Assembly (NCBI GenBank): GCA_045643185.1
Contig: JAZUKH010000052.1
Span: 1 to 27,889 of the forward strand
DNA from: RGIG464 sp045643185
GTDB lineage: Bacteria; Myxococcota_A; Bradymonadia; UBA4248
Direction of reading: 5' to 3'
Length of the DNA stretch: 27,889 bases
In this document: in pieces, positions 1 to 10,369 of the stretch
Numbering within the stretch: the first letter of the stretch is position 1
Layout of the letters: each line of letters starts with the position of its first letter
The notes under the pieces: model-generated
What the model was told of the DNA's origin: nothing
What the model saw: only the letters and a program-made list of their open reading frames with translations
The model's database searches: none
Made by a program: the position numbers and the translations under genes

Positions 1-1013
1 TGGCACCTGTGTGCGAAGTTCGTCAAATGCTTGGTGAATTAAACGGTGTGCTGAAGGGACTGGGGATTCATGCTGAAATGGATGCGTCATTGTCTGCGAA
101 TGTCCAGAACGTGCTTCGTTCCAGTGAGATTGAAGGCGTTATGCTTTCGCCTGAACAGGTGCGCTCGTCGATTGCGTGGCGGCTTGGATTGCCCAATGAA
201 GGAATGCCAGTGGCGAGTCATTATATTGAGGGACTCGTGGATATGATGGTAGATGCATGCAATCATTGTCATTTGCCAATGACTGAAGAACGTCTCATGA
301 AATGGCATCAAATGATTGTATTGGCTGGTGAATCTGGCGTTTATCGACATAGTTCGGCTCCTATGCGCGTGATATCGGGCGTATTGGGCAATGAAATAGT
401 TCATTATGAAGCACCGCCATCGGATGTGGTGCCCACGATGATGAACGCACTCATTAAATATATAAATAATGAAGATAATATTGAACCTATTATTAAAGCA
501 GCAATTTGTTCATTCTGGTTTGTGACTATTCATCCCTTTAATGATGGAAATGGCCGTATTTCTCGCACGATTGCGGATATGATGCTGGCTCGTGCGGATG
601 GAATGAAACAGCGCGTTTACAGTCTGTCTGCTGAAATACAAAAAAAACGTGCCAGCTATTATCAAATCCTTGAGCGGACTCAGTCTGGCTGCATGAATAT
701 CACTCCCTGGATTAAATGGTTTGTTCAATGTTTGAGGGCTGCTGTTCAGACTTCGCTTGATCAGGTTCAAATTGTATTAAGGAAGGTTCAGTTCTGGGAA
801 CCTTATTGTGACTTAAATATCAATGCACGTCAAAAAAAAATCGTTGATATGTTGCTTACACATTTTGAAGGTAAACTTACAACTGCGAAATATGCCAAAA
901 TCGCGAAATGCTCAAATGATACGGCGCTTCGCGATTTGCAGTTTCTTGTTTCGTGTCACATACTGCGAAGCGAAGGTTCCGGGCGTGGATCGCATTATGT
1001 TCTGAATGAATAA
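1..1013 (+). CDS. Fic family protein (DUF4172-type AMPylator), 5' truncated by window edge
   Basis: Fic proteins usually transfer AMP from ATP to hydroxyl side chains of target proteins. The core motif HPFNDGNGRISR is complete at residues 175-186 of the visible part, with the catalytic His and the phosphate-binding loop. Near the N-terminus, SSEIEG (residues 38-43) fits the inhibitory helix motif (S/T)xxxE(G/N), so the enzyme probably carries its own inhibitor. The last 60 residues look like a winged helix (ARQKKIVDMLL onward), as in stand-alone Fic regulators. The frame is open to base 3 without a convincing start. The GTG at 9 has no ribosome site, and DUF4172-Fic proteins usually have about 30 more residues, so the true start is upstream of the window. 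The target cannot be told from sequence. The family is certain; the role is not. Confidence 0.9.
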   Translation, partial: APVCEVRQMLGELNGVLKGLGIHAEMDASLSANVQNVLRSSEIEGVMLSPEQVRSSIAWRLGLPNEGMPVASHYIEGLVDMMVDACNHCHLPMTEERLMKWHQMIVLAGESGVYRHSSAPMRVISGVLGNEIVHYEAPPSDVVPTMMNALIKYINNEDNIEPIIKAAICSFWFVTIHPFNDGNGRISRTIADMMLARADGMKQRVYSLSAEIQKKRASYYQILERTQSGCMNITPWIKWFVQCLRAAVQTSLDQVQIVLRKVQFWEPYCDLNINARQKKIVDMLLTHFEGKLTTAKYAKIAKCSNDTALRDLQFLVSCHILRSEGSGRGSHYVLNE

Positions 1014-1116
1014 GGTGGCGCCTATTGCCTGCGGCTATACGGCGGACGCGCGGCGGGCGATTTCCCACGTGACCGTGTAGCATGCTACGCGGCCACGTGG
1101 AAAATACGCCGCCGTT
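1014..1116. repeat. Modular palindromic intergenic element, copy 1
   Basis: This element fills the gap between the convergent Fic and BRCT-ankyrin genes. Its outer stem pairs GGCGG with CCGCC, a middle stem pairs CCACGTG with CACGTGG, and the core palindrome GTAGCATGCTAC lies at 1077-1088. The same core recurs at 6818, 10304, 10811 and 27788. The short T-rich end (GTTATTT) suggests it could also end transcripts. Confidence 0.75.
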
Positions 1117-1118
1117 AT

Positions 1119-3098
1119 TTATGATTTCTTCCCAACACGAATGACGCCATTGTCAAAATCGCATTCCGACTCGTGATACACGGGGATGTTCATCTTAGTG
1201 GCTTTTTCATATTTCGAACCGTATGTATCGAAGGCGTAGGCCTGCGAACCTTTGGCACCTACGAGCAGAATATCGGTCGCTTTCGTCAGGCTGTCGACGC
1301 CTTGACCGCCGAATTCGGCGATTTTCGCCAGAACATCGGCTTTTTTGCCGTACGTGAATGTTCCGCTTAGGCAGATGACTTTATTGCGCATCGAAACGGT
1401 TTCTGCGGTGTTTTGGGTGCCTTCGCTGTTTACAGGCGGCTCTGTTGGTTGAGAACCAATTTTATAGTATATTCTGTCAACACGAACGAGAACGTTTTCA
1501 TTGACCAATTTACGAAGAATAGACGCCACGCGGGTGGCAAGAGAATCGTTATTTTGCACTCCGAGTTTGACGATTTCGTCTACAATTTCTCTTTGGGTCA
1601 ACGAATCGGGATATGATTTTTCGCAAACATTTATGATGGCCGTTACCGCGTCGGTTTTCACAGGAGCTTTTGGTGCTATTTCTTCTTCGTTGAGTTTTGC
1701 AATGGCTTTTTTGATCAGAGCCACTGTCGTTGCATCATAGTTGGTATTTAACGGTGTTTGCCCCTCATCATTTTTTGCATTGACATCGGCACCGTTATCG
1801 ATGAGCACCTTCGCGATTTTAGCACCCCAGTTGGAATGGAGTGGCGTATTGCCTTCATGATCTTTCGCGTTGACGTTTGCGCCAGCGTCGATGAGCGCCT
1901 TTGCAATGTCGGCATCGCTGCAGGTATGTAGTGGCGTTTGGTCATTCTGATTATTTGCATGGATGTCAGAGCCCGCGCCAATGAGCAGGTTTGCGATTCC
2001 GACGCTCCTGCTGTCGTGTAGTGGCGTATTGCCATCACTATCTTTTGCGTTGACGTTTGCGCCTGCATTGATGAGCAGCTTTGCAACGTCGTCATCGATG
2101 CATCGGTGCAGCGGCGTCCAGCCTCGCTCGATTGATTTGGCATTGACATCCGCGCCGGCGTCGATGAGCAATTTTGCGACATCTGCCTTTGTTATGCGTT
2201 GAAGTAGCGGTGTTTTGCCATCCTTATCTATGGCATTGACATCCGCACCGGCATTGATGCGTGATTTGACGGCATTCACATCGTTCGCTCGGACCGCATC
2301 GAACAGTGCTTCATTTAAGTTTTCGTCTGTTTTTTTCTCGTCTGATTTTTCCTGAGCCTCGCTGCCACATCCTGCGAGTTTCTGCATGAAGGTTTCTTCC
2401 GTCCAAAGCTCGATCTTGGCGCTGCCGTTGGCGTTGAGCTCCTCGGCTTTTTTCCACTTTGAGCTGGTGTTGCTCGTTGCGACGAGGACAGAAAGCGTTT
2501 TGGTGACGGATTTGGCAATGGTTCCGCCGAGTGATGTGACGCGGGCTTCGGCATCTGCGCGTTTCATGTTGGAAAGGGTTCCCGTAAAGAGGAACGACAT
2601 GCCGTCAAAGGATATGGCCGTGGCCGCGGGCACTTGTGGCTGTTTAAGATATTCAGGTTTAAGGTATTCGGAACAACCATCACGAAGTTCATCAATGATT
2701 TGTTTCTTAAATTCCTCTTTTGAGAAATTGTCAGTATCAGTATAGGTTTTTTCAAACCAACCATTTGGACGCCAACCATTACCATTAAAATAGTGTTTGG
2801 CTTCTGCTACACTACATGTGTCAATTGATACCGAAACGCTGTTGTCGTCAGAATAGTCTTTGCTATGAATTAGAATAAAAATGCCATAATTGTCATCATC
2901 AGCCTCGGTGATGTCGTCGTCATCATATTCATCGTCATCACAATCTGCGTAAACATTGTTCGGGCTTTCGCAGAAATATTCGTAATGATCATCTCCATCG
3001 TAGCTCATGTCTTCTGATACAGAAAGCACTTCGTTAAAGGCTTCTTGTATTTCTTCATAAACGGCATCAAGATCAAGTTTGTTTTTGGAGTTTGCCAT
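1119..3098 (-). CDS. BRCT - ankyrin - winged-helix-like - BRCT protein
   Basis: A 659-residue soluble protein of unknown function. In order: an acidic N-terminal region (1-160, with a DDDEYDDDD stretch); a BRCT domain resembling that of NAD-dependent DNA ligase (about 163-241, FLFTGTLSNMKRADAEARV and the GG turn); six or so short ankyrin repeats (about 261-470, each with TPLH); a predicted winged-helix-like segment (about 485-547); and a second BRCT domain (about 570-653, VICLSGTFTYGKKADVLAKI). BRCT domains bind phosphopeptides or DNA ends and ankyrins bind proteins, so a scaffold role is inferred. The ATG at 3098 is preceded by AGGAG at good spacing. It is the last gene of the minus-strand cluster, and pieces of its C-terminus recur upstream. 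Confidence 0.85.
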   Translation of the reverse strand: MANSKNKLDLDAVYEEIQEAFNEVLSVSEDMSYDGDDHYEYFCESPNNVYADCDDDEYDDDDITEADDDNYGIFILIHSKDYSDDNSVSVSIDTCSVAEAKHYFNGNGWRPNGWFEKTYTDTDNFSKEEFKKQIIDELRDGCSEYLKPEYLKQPQVPAATAISFDGMSFLFTGTLSNMKRADAEARVTSLGGTIAKSVTKTLSVLVATSNTSSKWKKAEELNANGSAKIELWTEETFMQKLAGCGSEAQEKSDEKKTDENLNEALFDAVRANDVNAVKSRINAGADVNAIDKDGKTPLLQRITKADVAKLLIDAGADVNAKSIERGWTPLHRCIDDDVAKLLINAGANVNAKDSDGNTPLHDSRSVGIANLLIGAGSDIHANNQNDQTPLHTCSDADIAKALIDAGANVNAKDHEGNTPLHSNWGAKIAKVLIDNGADVNAKNDEGQTPLNTNYDATTVALIKKAIAKLNEEEIAPKAPVKTDAVTAIINVCEKSYPDSLTQREIVDEIVKLGVQNNDSLATRVASILRKLVNENVLVRVDRIYYKIGSQPTEPPVNSEGTQNTAETVSMRNKVICLSGTFTYGKKADVLAKIAEFGGQGVDSLTKATDILLVGAKGSQAYAFDTYGSKYEKATKMNIPVYHESECDFDNGVIRVGKKS

Positions 3099-3140
3099 AG
3101 TTGATACTCCTATATTACAGATGTTTAAGGGATATAAACG

Positions 3141-3240
3141 TTAAATGTTGTCATGCTTTTTAGATTTAGCCATGGTATTTTCCTCTATTTCGTTATCATC
3201 ACACTCATTGTTATTACGAATGACGACATAGTCAAATGTC
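3141..3240 (-). pseudogene. Remnant: BRCT-protein tail plus a 10-codon ORF
   Basis: Read on the minus strand, one frame gives FDYVVIRNNNECDDNEIEENT followed by MAKSKKHDNI and stop. The first part resembles the FDNGVIRVGKKS end of the BRCT-ankyrin protein. The second resembles that protein's start (MANSKNK) and has its own ribosome site (GAGGAAAA). It looks like the scar of a deleted neighbour of the same family. A tiny expressed peptide is possible but unlikely. Confidence 0.45.
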
Positions 3241-3336
3241 GCCTATGCCGTTGGTAATATGGCGGAAGCGCGGACGGCGTATTTCTGCCCACCGTGGCGG
3301 CTTGCATGCACTGCCGCTACACGGAAGGCGCTCAAT
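3238..3336. repeat. Degenerate modular palindromic element, copy 2
   Basis: GC-rich block with the element-like order GCCTATGCCG...GGCGGAAGCGCGGACGGCG TATTTC...CCACCGTGGCGGCTTGCATGC. The stems are eroded relative to the copies at 10206 and 13326. It lies between the Cys-rich small gene and the remnant upstream of the BRCT-ankyrin gene. Confidence 0.45.
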
Positions 3337-3359
3337 AAACCTTAAGATAGTTTTGAATG

Positions 3360-3557
3360 TTAAATATACTCGTGTTTCTTATCTGGACTTCCTGAGCATG
3401 AACCACATGCACAGGAATATGATTCATGCCCGCAGTATCTACAACGGTATTTCTTTTTATTGTGAGGAATGTATTTGTGGTTTCCACCTGCAGAACACGA
3501 ACCACGTGCACAGCTGTAGGATATATGTCCACAACGACAGCAAATGTATTTATCCAT
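3360..3557 (-). CDS. Small Cys-rich (double CxxC knuckle) protein
   Basis: A 65-residue protein built from two copies of one unit: YICCRCGHISYSCARGSCS (about 4-22) and YRCRYCGHESYSCACGSCS (about 37-55), each followed by a short Gly/Ser and His-containing tail (GGNHKY, SPDKKHEY). Each unit has a CxxCGH knuckle plus two further Cys, which would suit one zinc site per unit. The start is supported by AAGGAGATATTATA directly before the ATG. Single-unit proteins with a CxxCG...C..SP..KH layout are, as I recall, common small hypothetical proteins in gut bacteria; their role is unknown. It sits downstream of the ankyrin-TM2 gene, possibly in the same transcript. Confidence 0.7.
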   Translation of the reverse strand: MDKYICCRCGHISYSCARGSCSAGGNHKYIPHNKKKYRCRYCGHESYSCACGSCSGSPDKKHEYI

Positions 3558-3590
3558 TATAATATCTCCTTATCAAAATGTTGTTGTTTG

Positions 3591-3617
3591 TAATAAGTAA
3601 TTAGAAGTTACTTATTA
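3591..3617. other. AT-rich perfect stem-loop
   Basis: TAATAAGTAA at 3591-3600 pairs with TTACTTATTA at 3608-3617 around a 7-base loop. It lies between the 28-codon ORF and the Cys-rich gene on the minus strand. It could be a processing or attenuation structure. No T-run follows, so it is not a standard terminator. Confidence 0.45.
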
Positions 3618-3701
3618 CAACCCAAATTTGGCACATATGGCTTTCAACCCACCTTCAATGCCGATTCCCTTTGCTGCAAATTTCCAGTTGTCGAATTTCA
3701 T
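3615..3701 (-). CDS. Possible 28-residue ORF or gene remnant
   Basis: A short frame begins 10 bases after the ankyrin-TM2 stop: MKFDNWKFAAKGIGIEGGLK followed by AICAKFGL and stop. Its composition looks protein-like (amphipathic, with Gly-rich turns), but no ribosome site is visible. It may be translated by coupling to the gene before it, or be the tail of a lost gene. Not recognised as any family. Confidence 0.25.
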   Translation of the reverse strand: MKFDNWKFAAKGIGIEGGLKAICAKFGL

Positions 3702-3711
3702 GAGTGGTTGT

Positions 3712-5094
3712 TTATTTGGCAAATTTACCTTTAATAAAAACGAGCTCAGTCTCATTTCCAAATGCCTTTCCATATGCTTTGTTCAGGGACATGATCCAGC
3801 TGATAAGACTCCATAACGACCATAGACCAAGCATTGCTAGAGATGTTGTTCCAAAGCCAAATATCAAAAGTCCCCATCGTATTAATCCACAAACAATTCT
3901 TCCTCGGTAAAAATCACTGATTGCCAAACTGCTGAGAAGAAAGCAAAAGACCCAGACATAGACATGTTTATTTATTCTTTTTGTGCCTGACTCAGGAATT
4001 GTTATTTTTTCTGATTTTACTTGCGTGTTTGAAACAATATGTTGTGGTGCTGAATTTTGAGCGGTTGAAGAATTGCTGGTTTTGGTCGTGTGCGGCAAAT
4101 TCTCGATGCAGCTTTCATCACACTCTTCTTCATCATCGTCCCAGCTTTCATCACACTCTTCTTCGCCATCTAATTCGTTTGCATGAACGGCACCGTTATC
4201 GGTGAGTATTTCCTCGACATCCTCATCATCGCAGAGATCTAGCGGTGTATTGCCATTCTTATCTCTTGCGTTGACATCAGCGCCCGCGTTGATGAGTATT
4301 TCTGCTATTTCTGGAAAGGGACAGATATGTAGTGGAGTTCTGCCTTCACTATCCTTTGCATTAACATCCGCACCCTTGTTGATGAGCATTTCTACTTTAT
4401 CTGCATCACTGCAGGAATGTAGCGGTGTTTGACCATCATCATCTTTAGCGTTGACGTCGGCGCCCGCGTTGATGAGCATTTCTGCTGTATCTGCATCATC
4501 GCAGGAATGTAGCGGTGTTTGACCATCATCATCTTTAGCGTTGACATCCGCACCCTTGTTGATGAGCATTTCTGTTGTATCTGCATTACCGCAGGTATGC
4601 AGCGGTGTTTGACCATCATCATCTTTAGCGTTGACATCCACACCCTTGTTGATGAGCATTTTTGCCAAGTCAGCATCATGGCAGGTATGCAGCGGTGTTC
4701 GACCACGATCATCTTTAGCGTTGACGTCGGCGCCCGCGTTGATGAGCATTTTTGCTATGTCAGCATCATTGCAGCAGTGCAGCGGTGTGCAGTCTTCAAC
4801 GTCTTTCGCATTAACATCCGCGCCCGCATCGATGAGCAGTTTTGCTATGTCAGCATAATTGCAGCAGTGCAGCGGTGTGCAGTCTTCAACGTCTTTCGCA
4901 TTAACATCCGCGCCCGCATCGATGAGCATTTTTGCTATGTCTGCAACGAAGCATATATGCAGCGGTGTTTGACCATCATCATCTTTAGCGTTGACATCGG
5001 CGCCCGCTTCGAGGAGCGATTTTAAGACTTCGCCTTTACAAAATGAGACGGCTTTGTGAAGGGTGTCATTAGAGTACTTATCATCATAATTCAT
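3712..5094 (-). CDS. Ankyrin-repeat protein with C-terminal TM2-like membrane domain
   Basis: A 460-residue protein. A capping unit (1-32) is followed by nine ankyrin repeats of exactly 30 residues (33-302), each of the form DVNAKDxxGxTPLHxCxxADxxxMLINAGA. An acidic linker follows (about 303-330), holding the doubled unit EEECDES, then a Ser/Thr-rich stretch. Two hydrophobic segments around a DFYRGR turn (about 370-440) match the TM2 domain pattern of two helices around a DxFY.G loop. The ankyrins are probably cytoplasmic and membrane-tethered. The ATG at 5094 has only a weak A-rich ribosome site, and the frame stays open upstream into a BRCT-tail-like sequence. Function unknown; a protein-binding role is inferred. 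Confidence 0.85.
   Translation of the reverse strand: MNYDDKYSNDTLHKAVSFCKGEVLKSLLEAGADVNAKDDDGQTPLHICFVADIAKMLIDAGADVNAKDVEDCTPLHCCNYADIAKLLIDAGADVNAKDVEDCTPLHCCNDADIAKMLINAGADVNAKDDRGRTPLHTCHDADLAKMLINKGVDVNAKDDDGQTPLHTCGNADTTEMLINKGADVNAKDDDGQTPLHSCDDADTAEMLINAGADVNAKDDDGQTPLHSCSDADKVEMLINKGADVNAKDSEGRTPLHICPFPEIAEILINAGADVNARDKNGNTPLDLCDDEDVEEILTDNGAVHANELDGEEECDESWDDDEEECDESCIENLPHTTKTSNSSTAQNSAPQHIVSNTQVKSEKITIPESGTKRINKHVYVWVFCFLLSSLAISDFYRGRIVCGLIRWGLLIFGFGTTSLAMLGLWSLWSLISWIMSLNKAYGKAFGNETELVFIKGKFAK
4189..4998 (-). repeat. Nine tandem 90-bp repeats (ankyrin coding)
   Basis: Nine consecutive 90-bp units encode the ankyrin repeats. Neighbouring units are nearly identical in DNA, including silent positions; the blocks around 4801 and 4861 share long identical runs. 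This implies recent unit duplication or gene conversion, so repeat number may vary between strains. Confidence 0.85.
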
Positions 5095-5195
5095 AGCGAT
5101 TTTTTCTTTATGCTGTGGTGTTTTGTTATCACAAATGACACCATTGTCATAATTGCGACATGTCTTTTGGGGGACATAGACGAAGCATCATGATG

Positions 5196-5294
5196 TTATA
5201 TATAATTATTCCCGACACGAAGGACGCCATTGTCGAAATCGCATTCCGATTCGTGATATACGGGAATATTCATATTAGTGGATTTTTCATATTT
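5196..5294 (-). pseudogene. Detached C-terminal tail of a BRCT protein
   Basis: This 33-codon minus-strand stretch reads KYEKSTNMNIPVYHESECDF then DNGVLRVGNNYI and stop. It is almost the same as the last 30 residues of the BRCT-ankyrin protein (KYEKATKMNIPVYHESECDF...). DNA identity with 1131-1217 is also high. It has no start of its own and abuts the stop of the 337-residue gene, so it is the end of a deleted paralogue. Confidence 0.8.
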
Positions 5295-5297
5295 GGT

Positions 5298-6311
5298 TTA
5301 GACGTACACGTTATCGAAGTCTCTGGCCTTGATCCAATTTTCTAAAAGCGCGCGGTTTCTGTTTTCATACCAATCATTGCATAATACGTAAGAAAACGAG
5401 TTGATCTGAATAAGGATATTGTTTTCTGAATAATAGCGTTTTGTGGGATAATTAGAGTCTGTTTTAGCCAAAACGGGATAGCGCAAACCGAAATTTTCTT
5501 TGCTGTATTCGGGTGTCAACATCTTATCGATTTCATGGGTAGATATTTTACCTTCGGCAATCAGTTTTGGAATCATGTATCGAGCGAGTTCACCAACTTT
5601 CAAGTCGATAGGGATGGTTGGTATGGGGGCGTCGTCATCTTGAATGGCTGGTTCTGGTGGCTCCGGATGGATGTTAGAACACATCTGAATCAGCTGCGCA
5701 CTTCGCGCAAAAAGTTCATTGGTGTCATCGACGATATTTGGATGATTAAGCACAGGATCTAATATCTCTTTCTTAAAAAGATTGCCGTGATAAAGTGTAA
5801 AACGAAAATCGTACCCCAAACCAGAGAGTATGTTTTGAGCCTCCGTGAGACATTTTTGAAGTGGTGTTAAAATATTATTTCCGATTTTGGGGGATGCAAA
5901 GAGGATATCCGCTTTTTGAACATCGAAATAGCCGTATAAACAGATGGCTGTACGGATACATTTCTTAATAACACTCGCAATGGTTTCGTTTTTTGAGCCG
6001 TAATTGAGTCCTGCCTCATGATAGGCAACGTCTATGGCATAGACATTTTCTACATTGCCATGATGAGAAACCATACCGATGAGGTCGATTTCTGCCTGCT
6101 GGAGAATTTGTGAGACAGTAGCGTTTTGTTTATATAAGTTGTATTTATATTGTAAAAAATGATTTCCCGTTTCGTTGATGATATTTGTGAGCTCATCTTC
6201 GTGGAGCAAAGGCCAGTTTTTGGAGGGTTTCCAATTTGTCTGCACGAGTTGGCAAGTTTTTACGTGCTTTAACCATGAGTATAATAGAGATTCACCCATT
6301 TCAAGTTTCAT
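5298..6311 (-). CDS. Unknown 337-residue protein, possible PD-(D/E)XK-like fold
   Basis: Not recognised with confidence. It starts MKLEMGESLLYSWLKHVK, supported by GGGAG before the ATG at 6311. Residues 72-106 read QQAEIDLIGMV...VYAIDVAYHEAGLNYG. The acidic pair in EID and the strand with D94 and E99 resemble a PD-(D/E)XK nuclease core, although the final Lys is not clear. I recall similar AIDVAFHE proteins of unknown role in gut bacteria. The C-terminal third has a Pro/Asp-rich linker and a small domain rich in Asn and Tyr. It is the first gene of the minus-strand ankyrin cluster. A nuclease role is a guess. Confidence 0.6.
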   Translation of the reverse strand: MKLEMGESLLYSWLKHVKTCQLVQTNWKPSKNWPLLHEDELTNIINETGNHFLQYKYNLYKQNATVSQILQQAEIDLIGMVSHHGNVENVYAIDVAYHEAGLNYGSKNETIASVIKKCIRTAICLYGYFDVQKADILFASPKIGNNILTPLQKCLTEAQNILSGLGYDFRFTLYHGNLFKKEILDPVLNHPNIVDDTNELFARSAQLIQMCSNIHPEPPEPAIQDDDAPIPTIPIDLKVGELARYMIPKLIAEGKISTHEIDKMLTPEYSKENFGLRYPVLAKTDSNYPTKRYYSENNILIQINSFSYVLCNDWYENRNRALLENWIKARDFDNVYV

Positions 6312-6423
6312 AAAAATCTCCCGTAATTATAACCTTTTACCCTGTGTAAAAGATATTCTCTCATAAAAAAAAAAACCATTCCGTCAAGACAAAAAAACGC
6401 TGTTTTGCAAAAAAATTTGGTAA

Positions 6424-6655
6424 CGCCGTTGCAAGCAACGGCGCACCGAAGCGCGCTTTGCGCGCGGCGAGGCGTATTGACGGCGGCCCGTAGAGACGTG
6501 TCGTGACACGTCTCTACGGTGCCGGCCGGAAATAGCCGAGCGCAAAAGGCCGTATTTCCTGTGAAGACGTGTCGTGACACGTCTCCACAGGAAATAGGCC
6601 GACCCATGCACGCCGTATCGCCGATGGATGAGACGTGTCGCGACACGGCTCAACT
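6424..6655. repeat. Array of palindromic stem-loops, GAGACGTGTC type
   Basis: Successive hairpins: GCCGTTGC/GCAACGGC at 6424; GCGCGC/GCGCGC near 6450; GTAGAGACGTGTCGTGACAC with its complement at about 6490-6516; a large stem at 6555-6596 in which ATTTCCTGTG pairs with CACAGGAAAT around a second GACGTGTCGTGACACGTC palindrome; and a third, eroded one near 6632-6652. The inner palindrome is the same type as those at 17377 and 18614. Confidence 0.8.
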
Positions 6656-6815
6656 ATCGACGATAGGCGCGCCCCCAAAAAATCCCGAAAACATCGCGAA
6701 ATATGGGGTTAAAATTCGCGGCAAAATCACGTAATATTCTGCGGTTTTTTGCGGCCGTAAAAATCGGCCGGATATCGATTATCGCATTCCCTCGGATATT
6801 ATTTCCTTGTGGTTG

Positions 6816-6835
6816 CGTAGCATGCTACGTAGCAT
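6816..6835. repeat. Overlapping palindromes in the ileS 5' leader
   Basis: CGTAGCATGCTACG (6816-6829) overlaps ATGCTACGTAGCAT (6822-6835), so two alternative hairpins compete for the same bases. This is the core of the intergenic element family, 34 bases before the ileS start. No T-box features were seen. Confidence 0.65.
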
Positions 6836-6868
6836 CATGGGTATGAGGGATTTATCATAAGGATCATC

Positions 6869-10186
<3,318 letters not shown>

Positions 10187-10189
10187 ACC

Positions 10190-10352
10190 TTTGAAGTGAG
10201 GCTTTGTGGCGGTGGGTATCGCTTCGCGATACGCCACACGCGTTGGGCCTATCGGCGTGCGCCGATACGGCCCTTTGCCGCCCGCTATTCCCCATGGCGC
10301 CGCGTAGCATGCTACGCGGCTTCATGGGAAATACGCGGGCGGTTTTTGGATT
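10190..10352. repeat. Modular palindromic element, copy at the ileS 3' end
   Basis: The most complete copy. Order: GTGAGGCTTTGTGGCGGTGG left end; TATCGCTTCGCGATA hairpin; GCCACACGCGTTGGGCC; CGGCGTGCGCCG hairpin; then a long stem GCCGCCCGC...GCGGGCGG enclosing CCCATG/CATGGG and the inner CCGCGTAGCATGCTACGCGG (10300-10319). Related copies lie at 13326, 17313, 18453 and 23205. It stands directly upstream of the first RAYT. Confidence 0.85.
10277..10347 (+). terminator. Element-derived intrinsic terminator of ileS
   Basis: The outer stem of the repeat, GCCGCCCGC (10277-10285) with GCGGGCGG (10335-10342), is followed at once by TTTTT and then by a second T-run after GGA. The stem is long and interrupted by internal loops. 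Its place after the ileS stop fits transcription termination, though this is inferred from structure only. Confidence 0.55.
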
Positions 10353-10369
10353 TTTTATGGAAATAATAT

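Larger units (their letters stand above)
6312..6868. other. Divergent intergenic region with hairpins (557 bp)
   Basis: No gene is supported here. The left part is A/T-rich (homopolymer A and T runs at 6364-6418) and should hold the promoter of the minus-strand 337-residue gene. The middle part holds a hairpin array (listed separately). The right part is the ileS leader, ending in AAGGA five bases before the ileS ATG. Short reading frames across the hairpins are artefacts of palindromes. Confidence 0.7.

Noticed and set aside
6700..6868. T-box riboswitch before ileS
   Set aside because: No T-box consensus sequence, specifier loop or terminator pair can be made out in the leader.
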